A DNA stretch of 64,000 nucleotides from Hippophae tibetana (Eukaryota > Streptophyta > Magnoliopsida > Rosales > Elaeagnaceae). The stretch lies in assembly GCA_037013495.1 (NCBI GenBank), contig CM072808.1, positions 5,557,319 to 5,621,318 on the forward strand. The letters are read 5' to 3'. This document shows positions 50,630-63,704 of the stretch, piece by piece (the stretch's first letter is position 1; every line of letters begins with the position of its first letter). A program made the position numbers and the translations under genes. Below the pieces are notes generated by a model that worked only from the letters and a program-made list of their open reading frames with translations, was not told the origin of the DNA and did not search any database.

Positions 50630-53600
50630 GGTGCCGACCTAGGGATTTCTTTATTTATATTTTCAATCAATCTCTATTATTCCAAAAAAAAATAGAGAAG
50701 AGAAAAAGAAGGGGAATGTTGTTGAAATTTTCAAAATCAAAAACACATTTGGTAAATATGAGTTACAACTTTCAACGGAGGTAACTTTTGACTGGGGTAT
50801 CGAAACGAATATTATAATATATCAATTTAAAGCTCATATCAAATTAAACAATATGCATTTTCCTAGAAAGGAGAATCATTTTTGTACCCAAATAACATCG
50901 TTTACCTCACTTATTTACTGTTTAAAGTTTTTGACGCACCATTTTCATTTTACTTACTTCCGGTTCAATTCAATAGAGCTATAAAGGAGATATTGGTGCC
51001 GATAATGGTTTGTTTATTTCTATTTTCAATCAATCTCTCTTATTGAAAAAATATTGAGTAGAAGTAAAAAGAACGGAGATTTTGTTCACATTTTCAAAAA
51101 CAAAAAAACATTTGGTAAAAAAGAGTAACAACTTTCAACGGAGATAAATTTTTACTCGGGTATCGAAACGAATATTATAATTTATTAAATGGAAGCTCAT
51201 ATCAAATTACACAATATGCATTAGTATCGCAAGAAAAAAATCGTTTTTGTACCCAAATAACATCGTTTACATCACTTATTTAGCGTTTAAATATTTTGAC
51301 GCACCATTTTCATTTTACTTACTTCCGGTTTAATTCAAGAGTGCTATAAATGAGATATTGGTGCCGACCTTGGGTTTTCTTTATTTATATTTTCAATCAA
51401 TCTCTATTATTTAAAAAAAATTGAGAAGAGAAAAAGAAGGGGAATGTTGTTCAAATTTTTAAAATCAAAAACACATTTGGTAAATATGAGTTACAACTTT
51501 CAACGGAAATAACTTTTGACTGGGTATCGAAACGAATATTATAATATATCAAATTAAAGCTCGTATCAAATTAAACAATATGCATTTTCCTCGATAGGAA
51601 AATCATTTTTGTACCGAAATAACATCGTTTACATCACTTATTTACTGTTTAAAGTTTTTGACGCACCATTTTCATTTTACTTACTTCCGGTTTAATTCAA
51701 TAGAGCTATAAATGAGATATTGGTGCCGATCAAGGTTTGTTTATTTATATTTTCAATCAATCTCTCTTATTGAAAAAATATTGAGTAGAAAAAAAGAACG
51801 GAGATTTTGTTCACATTTTCAAAAACAAAAAAACATTGGGTAAAAAAGAGTAACCACTTTCCACGGAGATAACTTTTTACTCGGGTATCCAAACGAATAT
51901 TATAATTTATTAAATGGAAGCTCGTATCAAATTACACAATATGCATTGGTATCGCAAGAAAAAAATCGTTTTTGTACCCAAATAACATCGTTTACATCAC
52001 TTATTTAGTGTTTAAATATTTTGACGTACCATTTTCATTTTACTTACTTCCGGTTTAATTCAAGAGTGGTATAAAGGAGATATTGGTGCCGACCTTGGTT
52101 TTTCTTTATTTATATTTTCAATCAATCGCTATTATTTAAAAAAAAATTGAGAAGAGAAAAAGAAGGGGAATGTTGTTCAAATTTTCAAAATCAAAAACAG
52201 ATTTGGTAAATATGAGTTACAACTTTCAATGGAGATAACTTTTGACTGGGGTATCGAAACGAATATTATAATATATCAAATTAAAGCTCGTATCAAATTA
52301 AACAATATGCATTTTCGTCGATAGGAAAATCATTTTTGTTCCGAAATAACATCGTTTACATCACTTATTTACTGTTTAAAGTTTTTGACGCACCATTTTC
52401 ATTTTACTTACTTCCGGTTTAATTCAATAGAGCTATAAAGGAGATATTGGTGCCGATCAAGGTTTGTTTATTTATATTTTCAATCAATCTCTCTTATTGA
52501 AAAAATATTGAGTAGAAAAAAAGAACGGAGATTTTGTTCACATTTTCAAAAACAAAAAAACATTGGGTAAAAAAGAGTAACCACTTTCCACGGAGATAAC
52601 TTTTTACTCGGGTATCCAAACGAATATTATAATTTATTAAATGGAAGCTCGTATCAAATTACACAACATACATTGGTCTCGCAAGAAAAAAATCGTTTTT
52701 GTACCCAAATAACATCGTTTACATCACTTATTTAGTGTTTAAAGGTTTTGAAGCACCATTTTAATTTTACTTACTTTCGGTTTAATTCAAGAGTGCTATA
52801 AAGGAGATATTGGTGCTGTCCTAGGGTTTTTTTTATTTATATTTTCAATCAATCTCTATTATTCCAAAAAAAATAGAGAAGAGAAAAAGAAGGGGAATGT
52901 TGTTCAAATCATCAAAATCAAAAACACATTTGGTAAATATGAGTTACAACTTTCAACGGAGATAACTTTTGACTGGGGTATCGAAACGAATATTATAATA
53001 TACCAAATTAAAGCTCGTATCAAATTAAACGATATGCATTTTCCTCGATAAGAAATTCATTTTTGTACCGAAATAACATCGTTTACATCACTTATTTACT
53101 GTTTAAAGTTTTTGACGCACCATTTTCATTTTACTTACTTCCGGTTTAATTCAATAGAGCTATAAAGGAGATATTGGTGCCGATCAAGGTTTGTTTATTT
53201 ATATTTTCAATCAATCTCTCTTATTGAAAAAATATTGAGTAGAAAAAAAGAACGGAGATTTTGTTCACATTTTCAAAAACAAAAAAACATTGGGTAAAAA
53301 AGAGTAACCACTTTCCACGTAGATAACTTTTTACTCGGGTATCCAAACGAATATTATAATTTATTAAATGGAAGCTCGTATCAAATGACACAACATGCAT
53401 TGGTCTCGCAAGAAAAAAATCGTTTTTGTACCCAAATAACATCGTTTACATCACTTATTTAGTGTTTAAAGGTTTTGAAGCACCATTTTCATTTTACTTA
53501 CTTCCGGTTTAATTCAAGAGTGCTATAAAGGAGATATTGGTGCTGACCTAGGGTTTTTTTTATTTATATTTTCAATCAATCTGTCTTATTGAAAAAATAT

Positions 53601-54627
53601 TGAGTAGAAAAAAAGAACGGAGATTTTGTTCACATTTTCAAAAACAAAAAAACATTGGGTAAAAAAGAGTAACCACTTTCCACTGAGATAACTTTTGACT
53701 GGGGTATCGAAACGAATATTATAATATATCAATTTAAAGCTCATATCAAATTAAACAATTGCATTTTCCTAGAAAGGAGAATCATTTTTGTACCCAAATA
53801 ACATCGTTTACCTCACTTATTTACTGTTTAATGTTTTTGACGCACCATTTTCATTTTACTTACTTCCGGTTCAATTCCATAGAGCTATAAAGGAGATATT
53901 GGTGCCGATAAAGGTTTGTTTATTTATATTTTCAATCAATCTCTCTTATTGAAAAAATATTGAGTAGAAAAAAAAGAACGGAGATTTTGTTCACATTTTC
54001 AAAAACAAAAAAACATTTGGTAAAAAAGAGTAACAACTTTCAACGGAGATAAATTTTTACTCGGGTATCGAAACGAATATTATAATTTATTAAATGGAAG
54101 CTCGTATCCAATAACACAATATGCATTGGTATCGCAAGAAAAAAATCGTTTTTCTACCCAAATAACATCGTTTACAGCACTTATTTAGTGTTTAAATATT
54201 TTGACGCACCATTTTCATTTTACTTACTTCCGGTTTAATTCAAGAGAGCTATAAATGAGATATTGGTGCCGACCTTGGGTTTTCTTTATTTATATTTTCA
54301 ATCAATCGCTATTATTTAAAAAAAATTGAGAAGAGAAAAAGAAAGAGAATGTTGTTCAAATTTTCAAAATCAAAAACATATTTGGTAAATATGAGTTACA
54401 ACTTTCAACGGAGATAACTTTTGACTGGGGTATCGAAACGAATATTATAATATATCAAATTAAAGCTCGTATCAAATTAAACAATATGCATTTTCCTCGA
54501 TAGGAAAATCATTTTTGTACCGAAATAACATCGTTTACATCACTTATTTGCTGTTTAAAGTTTTTGACGCACCATTTTCATTTTACTTACTTCCGGTTTA
54601 ATTCAATAGAGCTATAAAGGAGATATT
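48821..54627 (+). repeat. 16-monomer higher-order repeat, copy 1 (5,807 bp)
   Basis: Units are B'48821, A49181, B49543, B'49908, A50268, B50630, A50995, B51360, A51722, B52085, A52449, B52812, A53176, chimera 53539, A53901, B54265. Every anchor has a partner exactly 5,807 bp downstream. Distinctive marks repeated in both copies include gactgggtatcg (one g lost) in 51360, gtcctaggg in 52812, the chimera at 53539, aattccatagagc, and aaagaaagagaatg in 54265. Confidence 0.92.
53539..53900 (+). repeat. Chimeric A/B monomer, first of three copies
   Basis: The 5' part is type A (tcttattgaaaaaatattg, aacattgggtaaaa, taaccactttccactgag). After gataactttt it becomes type B (gactggggtatcg, tatcaatttaaagc, cctagaaaggagaatc). 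The switch falls near 53685-53699. It also lacks one base in acaattgcatttt (usual acaatatgcatttt). Copies are at 59346-59707 and 62253-62614. Confidence 0.88.
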
Positions 54628-57600
54628 GGTGCCGATAAAGGATTGTTTATTTATAATTTCAATCAATCTCTATTATTTAAAAAAATTGAGAAGAGAAAAA
54701 GAAGGGGAATGTTGTTCAAATTTTCAAAATCAAAAACACATTTGGTAAATATGAGTTACAACTTTCAACGGAGATAACTTTTGACTGGGGTATCGAAACG
54801 AATATTATAATATATCAAATTAATGCTCGTATCAAATTAAACAATATGCAATTTCCTCTATAGGAAAATCATTTTTGTACCGAAATAACATCGTTTACAT
54901 CACTTATTTACTGTTTAAAGTTTTTGACGCACCATTTTCATTTTACTTACTTCCGGTTTAATTCAATAGAGCTATAAAGGAGATATTGGTGCCGATCAAT
55001 GTTTGTTTATTTATATTTTCAATCAATCTCTCCTATTGAAAAAATATTGAGTAGAAAAAAAGAACGGAGATTTTGTTCACATTTTCAAAAACAAAAAACA
55101 GTTGGTAAAAAAGAGCAACAACTTTCAACGGAGATAAATTTTTACTCGGGTATCGAAACGAATATTATAATTTATTAAATGGAAGCTCATATCAAATTAC
55201 ACAATCTGCATTGGTATCGCAAGAAAAAAATCGTTTTTGTACCCAAATAACATCGTTTACATCACTTATTTAGTGTTTAAAGATTTTGACGCACCATTTT
55301 CATTTTAATTACTTCCGGTTTAATTCAAGAGTGCTATAAAGGAGATACTGGTGCCGACCAAGGGTTTTCTTTATTTATATTTTCAATCAATCTCTATTAT
55401 TCCAAAAAAAAATAGAGAAGAGAAAAAGAAGGGGAATGTTGTTGAAATTTTCAAAATCAAAAACACATTTGGTAAATATGAGTTACAACTTTCAACGGAG
55501 GTAACTTTTGACTGGGGTATCGAAACGAATATTATAATATATCAATTTAAAGCTCATATCAAATTAAACAATATGCATTTTCCTAGAAAGGAGAATCATT
55601 TTTGTACCCAAATAACATCGTTTACCTCACTTATTTACTCTTTAAATGTTTTGACACACCATTTTCTTTTTACTTACTTCCGGTTCAACTCAATAGAGCT
55701 ATAAAGGAGATATTGGTGCCGATAAAGGATTGTTTATTTATAATTTCAATCAATCTCTATTATTTAAAAAAATTGAGAAGAGAAAAAGAAGGGGAATGTT
55801 GTTCAAATTTTCAAAATCAAAAACACATTTGGTAAATATGAGTTACAACTTTCAACGGAGATAACTTTTGACTGGGGTATCGAAACGAATATTATAATAT
55901 ATCAAATTAATGCTCGTATCAAATTAAACAATATGCAATTTCCTCTATAGGAAAATCATTTTTGTACCGAAATAACATCGTTTACATCACTTATTTACTG
56001 TTTAAAGTTTTTGACGCACCATTTTCATTTTACTTACTTCCGGTTTAATTCAATAGAGCTATAAAGGAGATATTGGTGCCGATCAATGTTTGTTTATTTA
56101 TATTTTCAATCAATCTCTCCTATTGAAAAAATATTGAGTAGAAAAAAAGAACGGAGATTTTGTTCACATTTTCAAAAACAAAAAACAGTTGGTAAAAAAG
56201 AGCAACAACTTTCAACGGAGATAAATTTTTACTCGTGTATCGAAACGAATATTATAATTTATTAAATGGAAGCTCATATCAAATTACACAATATGCATTG
56301 GTATCGCAAGAAAAAAATCGTTTTTGTACCCAAATAACATCGTTTACATCACTTATTTAGTGTTTAAATATTTTGACGCACCATTTTCATTTTACTTACT
56401 ACCGGTTTAATTAAAGAGTGCTATAAAGGAGATATTGGTGCCGACCTAGGGATTTCTTTATTTATATTTTCAATCAATCTCTATTATTCCAAAAAAAAAT
56501 AGAGAAGAGAAAAAGAAGGGGAATGTTGTTGAAATTTTCAAAATCAAAAACACATTTGGTAAATATGAGTTACAACTTTCAACGGAGGTAACTTTTGACT
56601 GGGGTATCGAAACGAATATTATAATATATCAATTTAAAGCTCATATCAAATTAAACAATATGCATTTTCCTAGAAAGGAGAATCATTTTTGTACCCAAAT
56701 AACATCGTTTACCTCACTTATTTACTGTTTAAAGTTTTTGACGCACCATTTTCATTTTACTTACTTCCGGTTCAATTCAATAGAGCTATAAAGGAGATAT
56801 TGGTGCCGATAATGGTTTGTTTATTTCTATTTTCAATCAATCTCTCTTATTGAAAAAATATTGAGTAGAAGTAAAAAGAACGGAGATTTTGTTCACATTT
56901 TCAAAAACAAAAAAACATTTGGTAAAAAAGAGTAACAACTTTCAACGGAGATAAATTTTTACTCGGGTATCGAAACGAATATTATAATTTATTAAATGGA
57001 AGCTCATATCAAATTACACAATATGCATTAGTATCGCAAGAAAAAAATCGTTTTTGTACCCAAATAACATCGTTTACATCACTTATTTAGCGTTTAAATA
57101 TTTTGACGCACCATTTTCATTTTACTTACTTCCGGTTTAATTCAAGAGTGCTATAAATGAGATATTGGTGCCGACCTTGGGTTTTCTTTATTTATATTTT
57201 CAATCAATCTCTATTATTTAAAAAAAATTGAGAAGAGAAAAAGAAGGGGAATGTTGTTCAAATTTTTAAAATCAAAAACACATTTGGTAAATATGAGTTA
57301 CAACTTTCAACGGAAATAACTTTTGACTGGGTATCGAAACGAATATTATAATATATCAAATTAAAGCTCGTATCAAATTAAACAATATGCATTTTCCTCG
57401 ATAGGAAAATCATTTTTGTACCGAAATAACATCGTTTACATCACTTATTTACTGTTTAAAGTTTTTGACGCACCATTTTCATTTTACTTACTTCCGGTTT
57501 AATTCAATAGAGCTATAAATGAGATATTGGTGCCGATCAAGGTTTGTTTATTTATATTTTCAATCAATCTCTCTTATTGAAAAAATATTGAGTAGAAAAA

Positions 57601-60434
57601 AAGAACGGAGATTTTGTTCACATTTTCAAAAACAAAAAAACATTGGGTAAAAAAGAGTAACCACTTTCCACGGAGATAACTTTTTACTCGGGTATCCAAA
57701 CGAATATTATAATTTATTAAATGGAAGCTCGTATCAAATTACACAATATGCATTGGTATCGCAAGAAAAAAATCGTTTTTGTACCCAAATAACATCGTTT
57801 ACATCACTTATTTAGTGTTTAAATATTTTGACGTACCATTTTCATTTTACTTACTTCCGGTTTAATTCAAGAGTGGTATAAAGGAGATATTGGTGCCGAC
57901 CTTGGTTTTTCTTTATTTATATTTTCAATCAATCGCTATTATTTAAAAAAAAATTGAGAAGAGAAAAAGAAGGGGAATGTTGTTCAAATTTTCAAAATCA
58001 AAAACAGATTTGGTAAATATGAGTTACAACTTTCAATGGAGATAACTTTTGACTGGGGTATCGAAACGAATATTATAATATATCAAATTAAAGCTCGTAT
58101 CAAATTAAACAATATGCATTTTCGTCGATAGGAAAATCATTTTTGTTCCGAAATAACATCGTTTACATCACTTATTTACTGTTTAAAGTTTTTGACGCAC
58201 CATTTTCATTTTACTTACTTCCGGTTTAATTCAATAGAGCTATAAAGGAGATATTGGTGCCGATCAAGGTTTGTTTATTTATATTTTCAATCAATCTCTC
58301 TTATTGAAAAAATATTGAGTAGAAAAAAAGAACGGAGATTTTGTTCACATTTTCAAAAACAAAAAAACATTGGGTAAAAAAGAGTAACCACTTTCCACGG
58401 AGATAACTTTTTACTCGGGTATCCAAACGAATATTATAATTTATTAAATGGAAGCTCGTATCAAATTACACAACATACATTGGTCTCGCAAGAAAAAAAT
58501 CGTTTTTGTACCCAAATAACATCGTTTACATCACTTATTTAGTGTTTAAAGGTTTTGAAGCACCATTTTAATTTTACTTACTTTCGGTTTAATTCAAGAG
58601 TGCTATAAAGGAGATATTGGTGCTGTCCTAGGGTTTTTTTTATTTATATTTTCAATCAATCTCTATTATTCCAAAAAAAATAGAGAAGAGAAAAAGAAGG
58701 GGAATGTTGTTCAAATCATCAAAATCAAAAACACATTTGGTAAATATGAGTTACAACTTTCAACGGAGATAACTTTTGACTGGGGTATCGAAACGAATAT
58801 TATAATATACCAAACTAAAGCTCGTATCAAATTAAACGATATGCATTTTCCTCGATAAGAAATTCATTTTTGTACCGAAATAACATCGTTTACATCACTT
58901 ATTTACTGTTTAAAGTTTTTGACGCACCATTTTCATTTTACTTACTTCCGGTTTAATTCAATAGAGCTATAAAGGAGATATTGGTGCCGATCAAGGTTTG
59001 TTTATTTATATTTTCAATCAATCTCTCTTATTGAAAAAATATTGAGTAGAAAAAAAGAACGGAGATTTTGTTCACATTTTCAAAAACAAAAAAACATTGG
59101 GTAAAAAAGAGTAACCACTTTCCACGTAGATAACTTTTTACTCGGGTATCCAAACGAATATTATAATTTATTAAATGGAAGCTCGTATCAAATGACACAA
59201 CATGCATTGGTCTCGCAAGAAAAAAATCGTTTTTGTACCCAAATAACATCGTTTACATCACTTATTTAGTGTTTAAAGGTTTTGAAGCACCATTTTCATT
59301 TTACTTACTTCCGGTTTAATTCAAGAGTGCTATAAAGGAGATATTGGTGCTGACCTAGGGTTTTTTTTATTTATATTTTCAATCAATCTGTCTTATTGAA
59401 AAAATATTGAGTAGAAAAAAAGAACGGAGATTTTGTTCACATTTTCAAAAACAAAAAAACATTGGGTAAAAAAGAGTAACCACTTTCCACTGAGATAACT
59501 TTTGACTGGGGTATCGAAACGAATATTATAATATATCAATTTAAAGCTCATATCAAATTAAACAATTGCATTTTCCTAGAAAGGAGAATCATTTTTGTAC
59601 CCAAATAACATCGTTTACCTCACTTATTTACTGTTTAATGTTTTTGACGCACCATTTTCATTTTACTTACTTCCGGTTCAATTCCATAGAGCTATAAAGG
59701 AGATATTGGTGCCGATAAAGGTTTGTTTATTTATATTTTCAATCAATCTCTCTTATTGAAAAAATATTGAGTAGAAAAAAAAGAACGGAGATTTTGTTCA
59801 CATTTTCAAAAACAAAAAAACATTTGGTAAAAAAGAGTAACAACTTTCAACGGAGATAAATTTTTACTCGGGTATCGAAACGAATATTATAATTTATTAA
59901 ATGGAAGCTCGTATCCAATAACACAATATGCATTGGTATCGCAAGAAAAAAATCGTTTTTCTACCCAAATAACATCGTTTACAGCACTTATTTAGTGTTT
60001 AAATATTTTGACGCACCATTTTCATTTTACTTACTTCCGGTTTAATTCAAGAGAGCTATAAATGAGATATTGGTGCCGACCTTGGGTTTTCTTTATTTAT
60101 ATTTTCAATCAATCGCTATTATTTAAAAAAAATTGAGAAGAGAAAAAGAAAGAGAATGTTGTTCAAATTTTCAAAATCAAAAACATATTTGGTAAATATG
60201 AGTTACAACTTTCAACGGAGATAACTTTTGACTGGGGTATCGAAACGAATATTATAATATATCAAATTAAAGCTCGTATCAAATTAAACAATATGCATTT
60301 TCCTCGATAGGAAAATCATTTTTGTACCGAAATAACATCGTTTACATCACTTATTTGCTGTTTAAAGTTTTTGACGCACCATTTTCATTTTACTTACTTC
60401 CGGTTTAATTCAATAGAGCTATAAAGGAGATATT
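54628..60434 (+). repeat. 16-monomer higher-order repeat, copy 2 (5,807 bp)
   Basis: It directly abuts copy 1 and matches it unit for unit. I saw only a handful of differences by eye: caatctgcattgg near 55203 (copy 1 caatatgcattgg), actcgtgtatcg near 56233 (actcgggtatcg), accaaactaaag near 58809 (accaaattaaag), and the aacacattt form near 55823 already noted. Near-identity implies a very recent duplication, or an assembly artefact that must be excluded. Confidence 0.92.
59346..59707 (+). repeat. Chimeric A/B monomer, second copy
   Basis: It is the partner of 53539 at 5,807 bp spacing, with the same switch point, the same acaattgcatttt deletion and the same caatctgtcttattg variant. Confidence 0.88.
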
Positions 60435-61161
60435 GGTGCCGATCAAGGTTTGTTTATTTATATTTTCAATCAATCTCCCTTATTGAAAAAATATTGAGTA
60501 GAAAAAAAGAACGGAGATTTTGTTCACATTTTCAAAAACAAAAAAACATTGGGTAAAAAAGAGTAACCACTTTCCACGGAGATAACTTTTTACTCGGATA
60601 TCCAAACGAATATTATAATTTATTAAATGGAAGCTCGTATCAAATGACACAACATGCATTGGTCTCGCAAGAAAAAAATCGTTCTTGTACCCAAATAACA
60701 TCGTTTACATCACTTATTTAGTGTTTAAAGGTTTTGAAGCACCATTTTCATTTTACTTACTTCCGGTTTAATTCAAGAGTGCTATAAAGGAGATAATGGT
60801 GCTGACCTAGGGTTTTTTTTATTTATATTTTCAATCAATCTCTATTATTCCAAAAAAAATAGAGAAGAGAAAAAGAAGGGGAATGTTGTTCAAATCTTCA
60901 AAATCAAAAACACATTTGGTAAATATGAGTTACAACTTTCAACGGAGGTAACTTTTGACTGGGGTATCGAAACGAATATTATAATATTTCAAATTAAAGC
61001 TCGTATCAAATTAAACAATATGCATTATCCTCGATAGGAGAATCATTTTTGTAAACAAATAACATCGTTTACCTCACTTATTTGCTGTTTAAAGTTTTTG
61101 ACGCACCATTTTCATTTTACTTACTTCCGGTTCAATTCAATAGAGCTATAAAGGAGATATT

Positions 61162-61525
61162 GGTGCCGATAAAGGTTTGTTTATTTATATTTTCAATCAA
61201 TCTCTCTTATTGAAAAAATATTGAGTAGAAAAAAAAGAACGGAGATTTTGTTCACATTTTCAAAAACAAAAAAACATTGGGTAAAAAAGAGTAACCACTT
61301 TCCACGGAGATAACTTTTTACTCGGGTATCCAAACGAATATTATAATTTATTAAATGGAAGCTCGTATCAAATTACACAACATACATTGGTCTCGCAAGA
61401 AAAAAATCGTTTTTGTACCCAAATAACATCGTTTACATCACTTATTTAGTGTTTAAAGGTTTTGAAGCACCATTTTAATTTTACTTACTTTCGGTTTAAT
61501 TCAAGAGTGCTATAAAGGAGATATT
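61162..61525 (+). repeat. Junction monomer of the 2,907 bp repeat (59708-like 5', 58256-like 3')
   Basis: It starts gataaaggtttg and has eight A's in gtagaaaaaaaagaacgg, like the A unit 59708. From aacattgggtaaaa onward (taaccactttcc, gggtatccaaacg, acaacatacattgg) it matches the A unit 58256. The crossover therefore lies between about 61236 and 61277. Both parents are type A, so this is an in-register exchange displaced by whole monomers. Confidence 0.85.
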
Positions 61526-62252
61526 GGTGCTGTCCTAGGGTTTTTTTTATTTATATTTTCAATCAATCTCTATTATTCCAAAAAAAATAGAGAAGATAAA
61601 AAGAAGGGGAATGTTGTTCAAATCATCAAAATCAAAAACACATTTGGTAAATATGAGTTACAACTTTCAACGGAGATAACTTTTGACTGGGGTATCGAAA
61701 CGAATATTATAATATACCAAATTAAAGCTCGTATCAAATTAAACGATATGCATTTTCCTCGATAAGAAATTCATTTTTGTACCGAAATAACATCGTTTAC
61801 ATCACTTATTTACTGTTTAAAGTTTTTGACGCACCATTTTCATTTTACTTACTTCCGGTTTAATTCAATAGAGCTATAAAGGAGATATTGGTGCCGATCA
61901 AGGTTTGTTTATTTATATTTTCAATCAATCTCTCTTATTGAAAAAATATTGAGTAGAAAAAAAGAACGGAGATTTTGTTCACATTTTCAAAAACAAAAAA
62001 ACATTGGGTAAAAAAGAGTAACCACTTTCCACGTAGATAACTTTTTACTCGGGTATCCAAACGAATATTATAATTTATTAAATGGAAGCTCGTATCAAAT
62101 GACACAACATGCATTGGTCTCGCAAGAAAAAAATCGTTTTTGTACCCAAATAACATCGTTTACATCACTTATTTAGTGTTTAAAGGTTTTGAAGCACCAT
62201 TTTCATTTTACTTACTTCCGGTTTAATTCAAGAGTGCTATAAAGGAGATATT

Positions 62253-62614
62253 GGTGCTGACCTAGGGTTTTTTTTATTTATATTTTCAATCAATCTCTCT
62301 TATTGAAAAAATATTGAGTAGAAAAAAAGAACGGAGATTTTGTTCACATTTTCAAAAACAAAAAAACATTGGGTAAAAAAGAGTAACCACTTTCCACTGA
62401 GATAACTTTTGACTGGGGTATCGAAACGAATATTATAATATATCAATTTAAAGCTCATATCAAATTAAACAATTGCATTTTCCTAGAAAGGAGAATCATT
62501 TTTGTACCCAAATAACATCGTTTACCTCACTTATTTACTGTTTAATGTTTTTGACGCACCATTTTCATTTTACTTACTTCCGGTTCAATTCCATAGAGCT
62601 ATAAAGGAGATATT
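62253..62614 (+). repeat. Chimeric A/B monomer, third copy
   Basis: It is the partner of 59346 at 2,907 bp spacing. It has the same switch and the acaattgcatttt deletion, but reads caatctctcttattg, the common form, where the other two read caatctgtcttattg. Confidence 0.88.
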
Positions 62615-63704
62615 GGTGCCGATAAAGGTTTGTTTATTTATATTTTCAATCAATCTCTCTTATTGAAAAAATATTGAGTAGAAAAAAAAGAACGGAGATT
62701 TTGTTCACATTTTCAAAAACAAAAAAACATTTGGTAAAAAAGAGTAACAACTTTCAACGGAGATAAATTTTTACTCGGGTATCGAAACGAATATTATAAT
62801 TTATTAAATGGAAGCTCGTATCCAATAACACAATATGCATTGGTATCGCAAGAAAAAAATCGTTTTTCTACCCAAATAACATCGTTTACAGCACTTATTT
62901 AGTGTTTAAATATTTTGACGCACCATTTTCATTTTACTTACTTCCGGTTTAATTCAAGAGAGCTATAAATGAGATATTGGTGCCGACCTTGGGTTTTCTT
63001 TATTTATATTTTCAATCAATCGCTATTATTTAAAAAAAATTGAGAAGAGAAAAAGAAAGAGAATGTTGTTCAAATTTTCAAAATCAAAAACATATTTGGT
63101 AAATATGAGTTACAACTTTCAACGGAGATAACTTTTGACTGGGGTATCGAAACGAATATTATAATATATCAAATTAAAGCTCGTATCAAATTAAACAATA
63201 TGCATTTTCCTCGATAGGAAAATCATTTTTGTACCGAAATAACATCGTTTACATCACTTATTTGCTGTTTAAAGTTTTTGACGCACCATTTTCATTTTAC
63301 TTACTTCCGGTTTAATTCAATAGAGCTATAAAGGAGATATTGGTGCCGATCAAGGTTTGTTTATTTATATTTTCAATCAATCTCCCTTATTGAAAAAATA
63401 TTGAGTAGAAAAAAAGAACGGAGATTTTGTTCACATTTTCAAAAACAAAAAAACATTGGGTAAAAAAGAGTAACCACTTTCCACGGAGATAACTTTTTAC
63501 TCGGATATCCAAACGAATATTATAATTTATTAAATGGAAGCTCGTATCAAATGACACAACATGCATTGGTCTCGCAAGAAAAAAATCGTTCTTGTACCCA
63601 AATAACATCGTTTACATCACTTATTTAGTGTTTAAAGGTTTTGAAGCACCATTTTCATTTTACTTACTTCCGGTTTAATTCAAGAGTGCTATAAAGGAGA
63701 TAAT

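Noticed and set aside
66-55835. Forward open reading frames of 60-118 codons in many monomers
   Set aside because: They are the same satellite frame repeated with each B unit. Many depend on non-ATG starts, differences between copies are not biased to third positions, A units interrupt them, and no domain is recognisable. They are treated as by-products of the repeat.
9607-63608. Reverse-strand open frames of 60-73 codons (for example at 53221, 59028, 60480, 61935, 63387)
   Set aside because: All lie on the complement of type A or D units and recur only because the unit recurs. They are short, low-complexity and without recognisable features.
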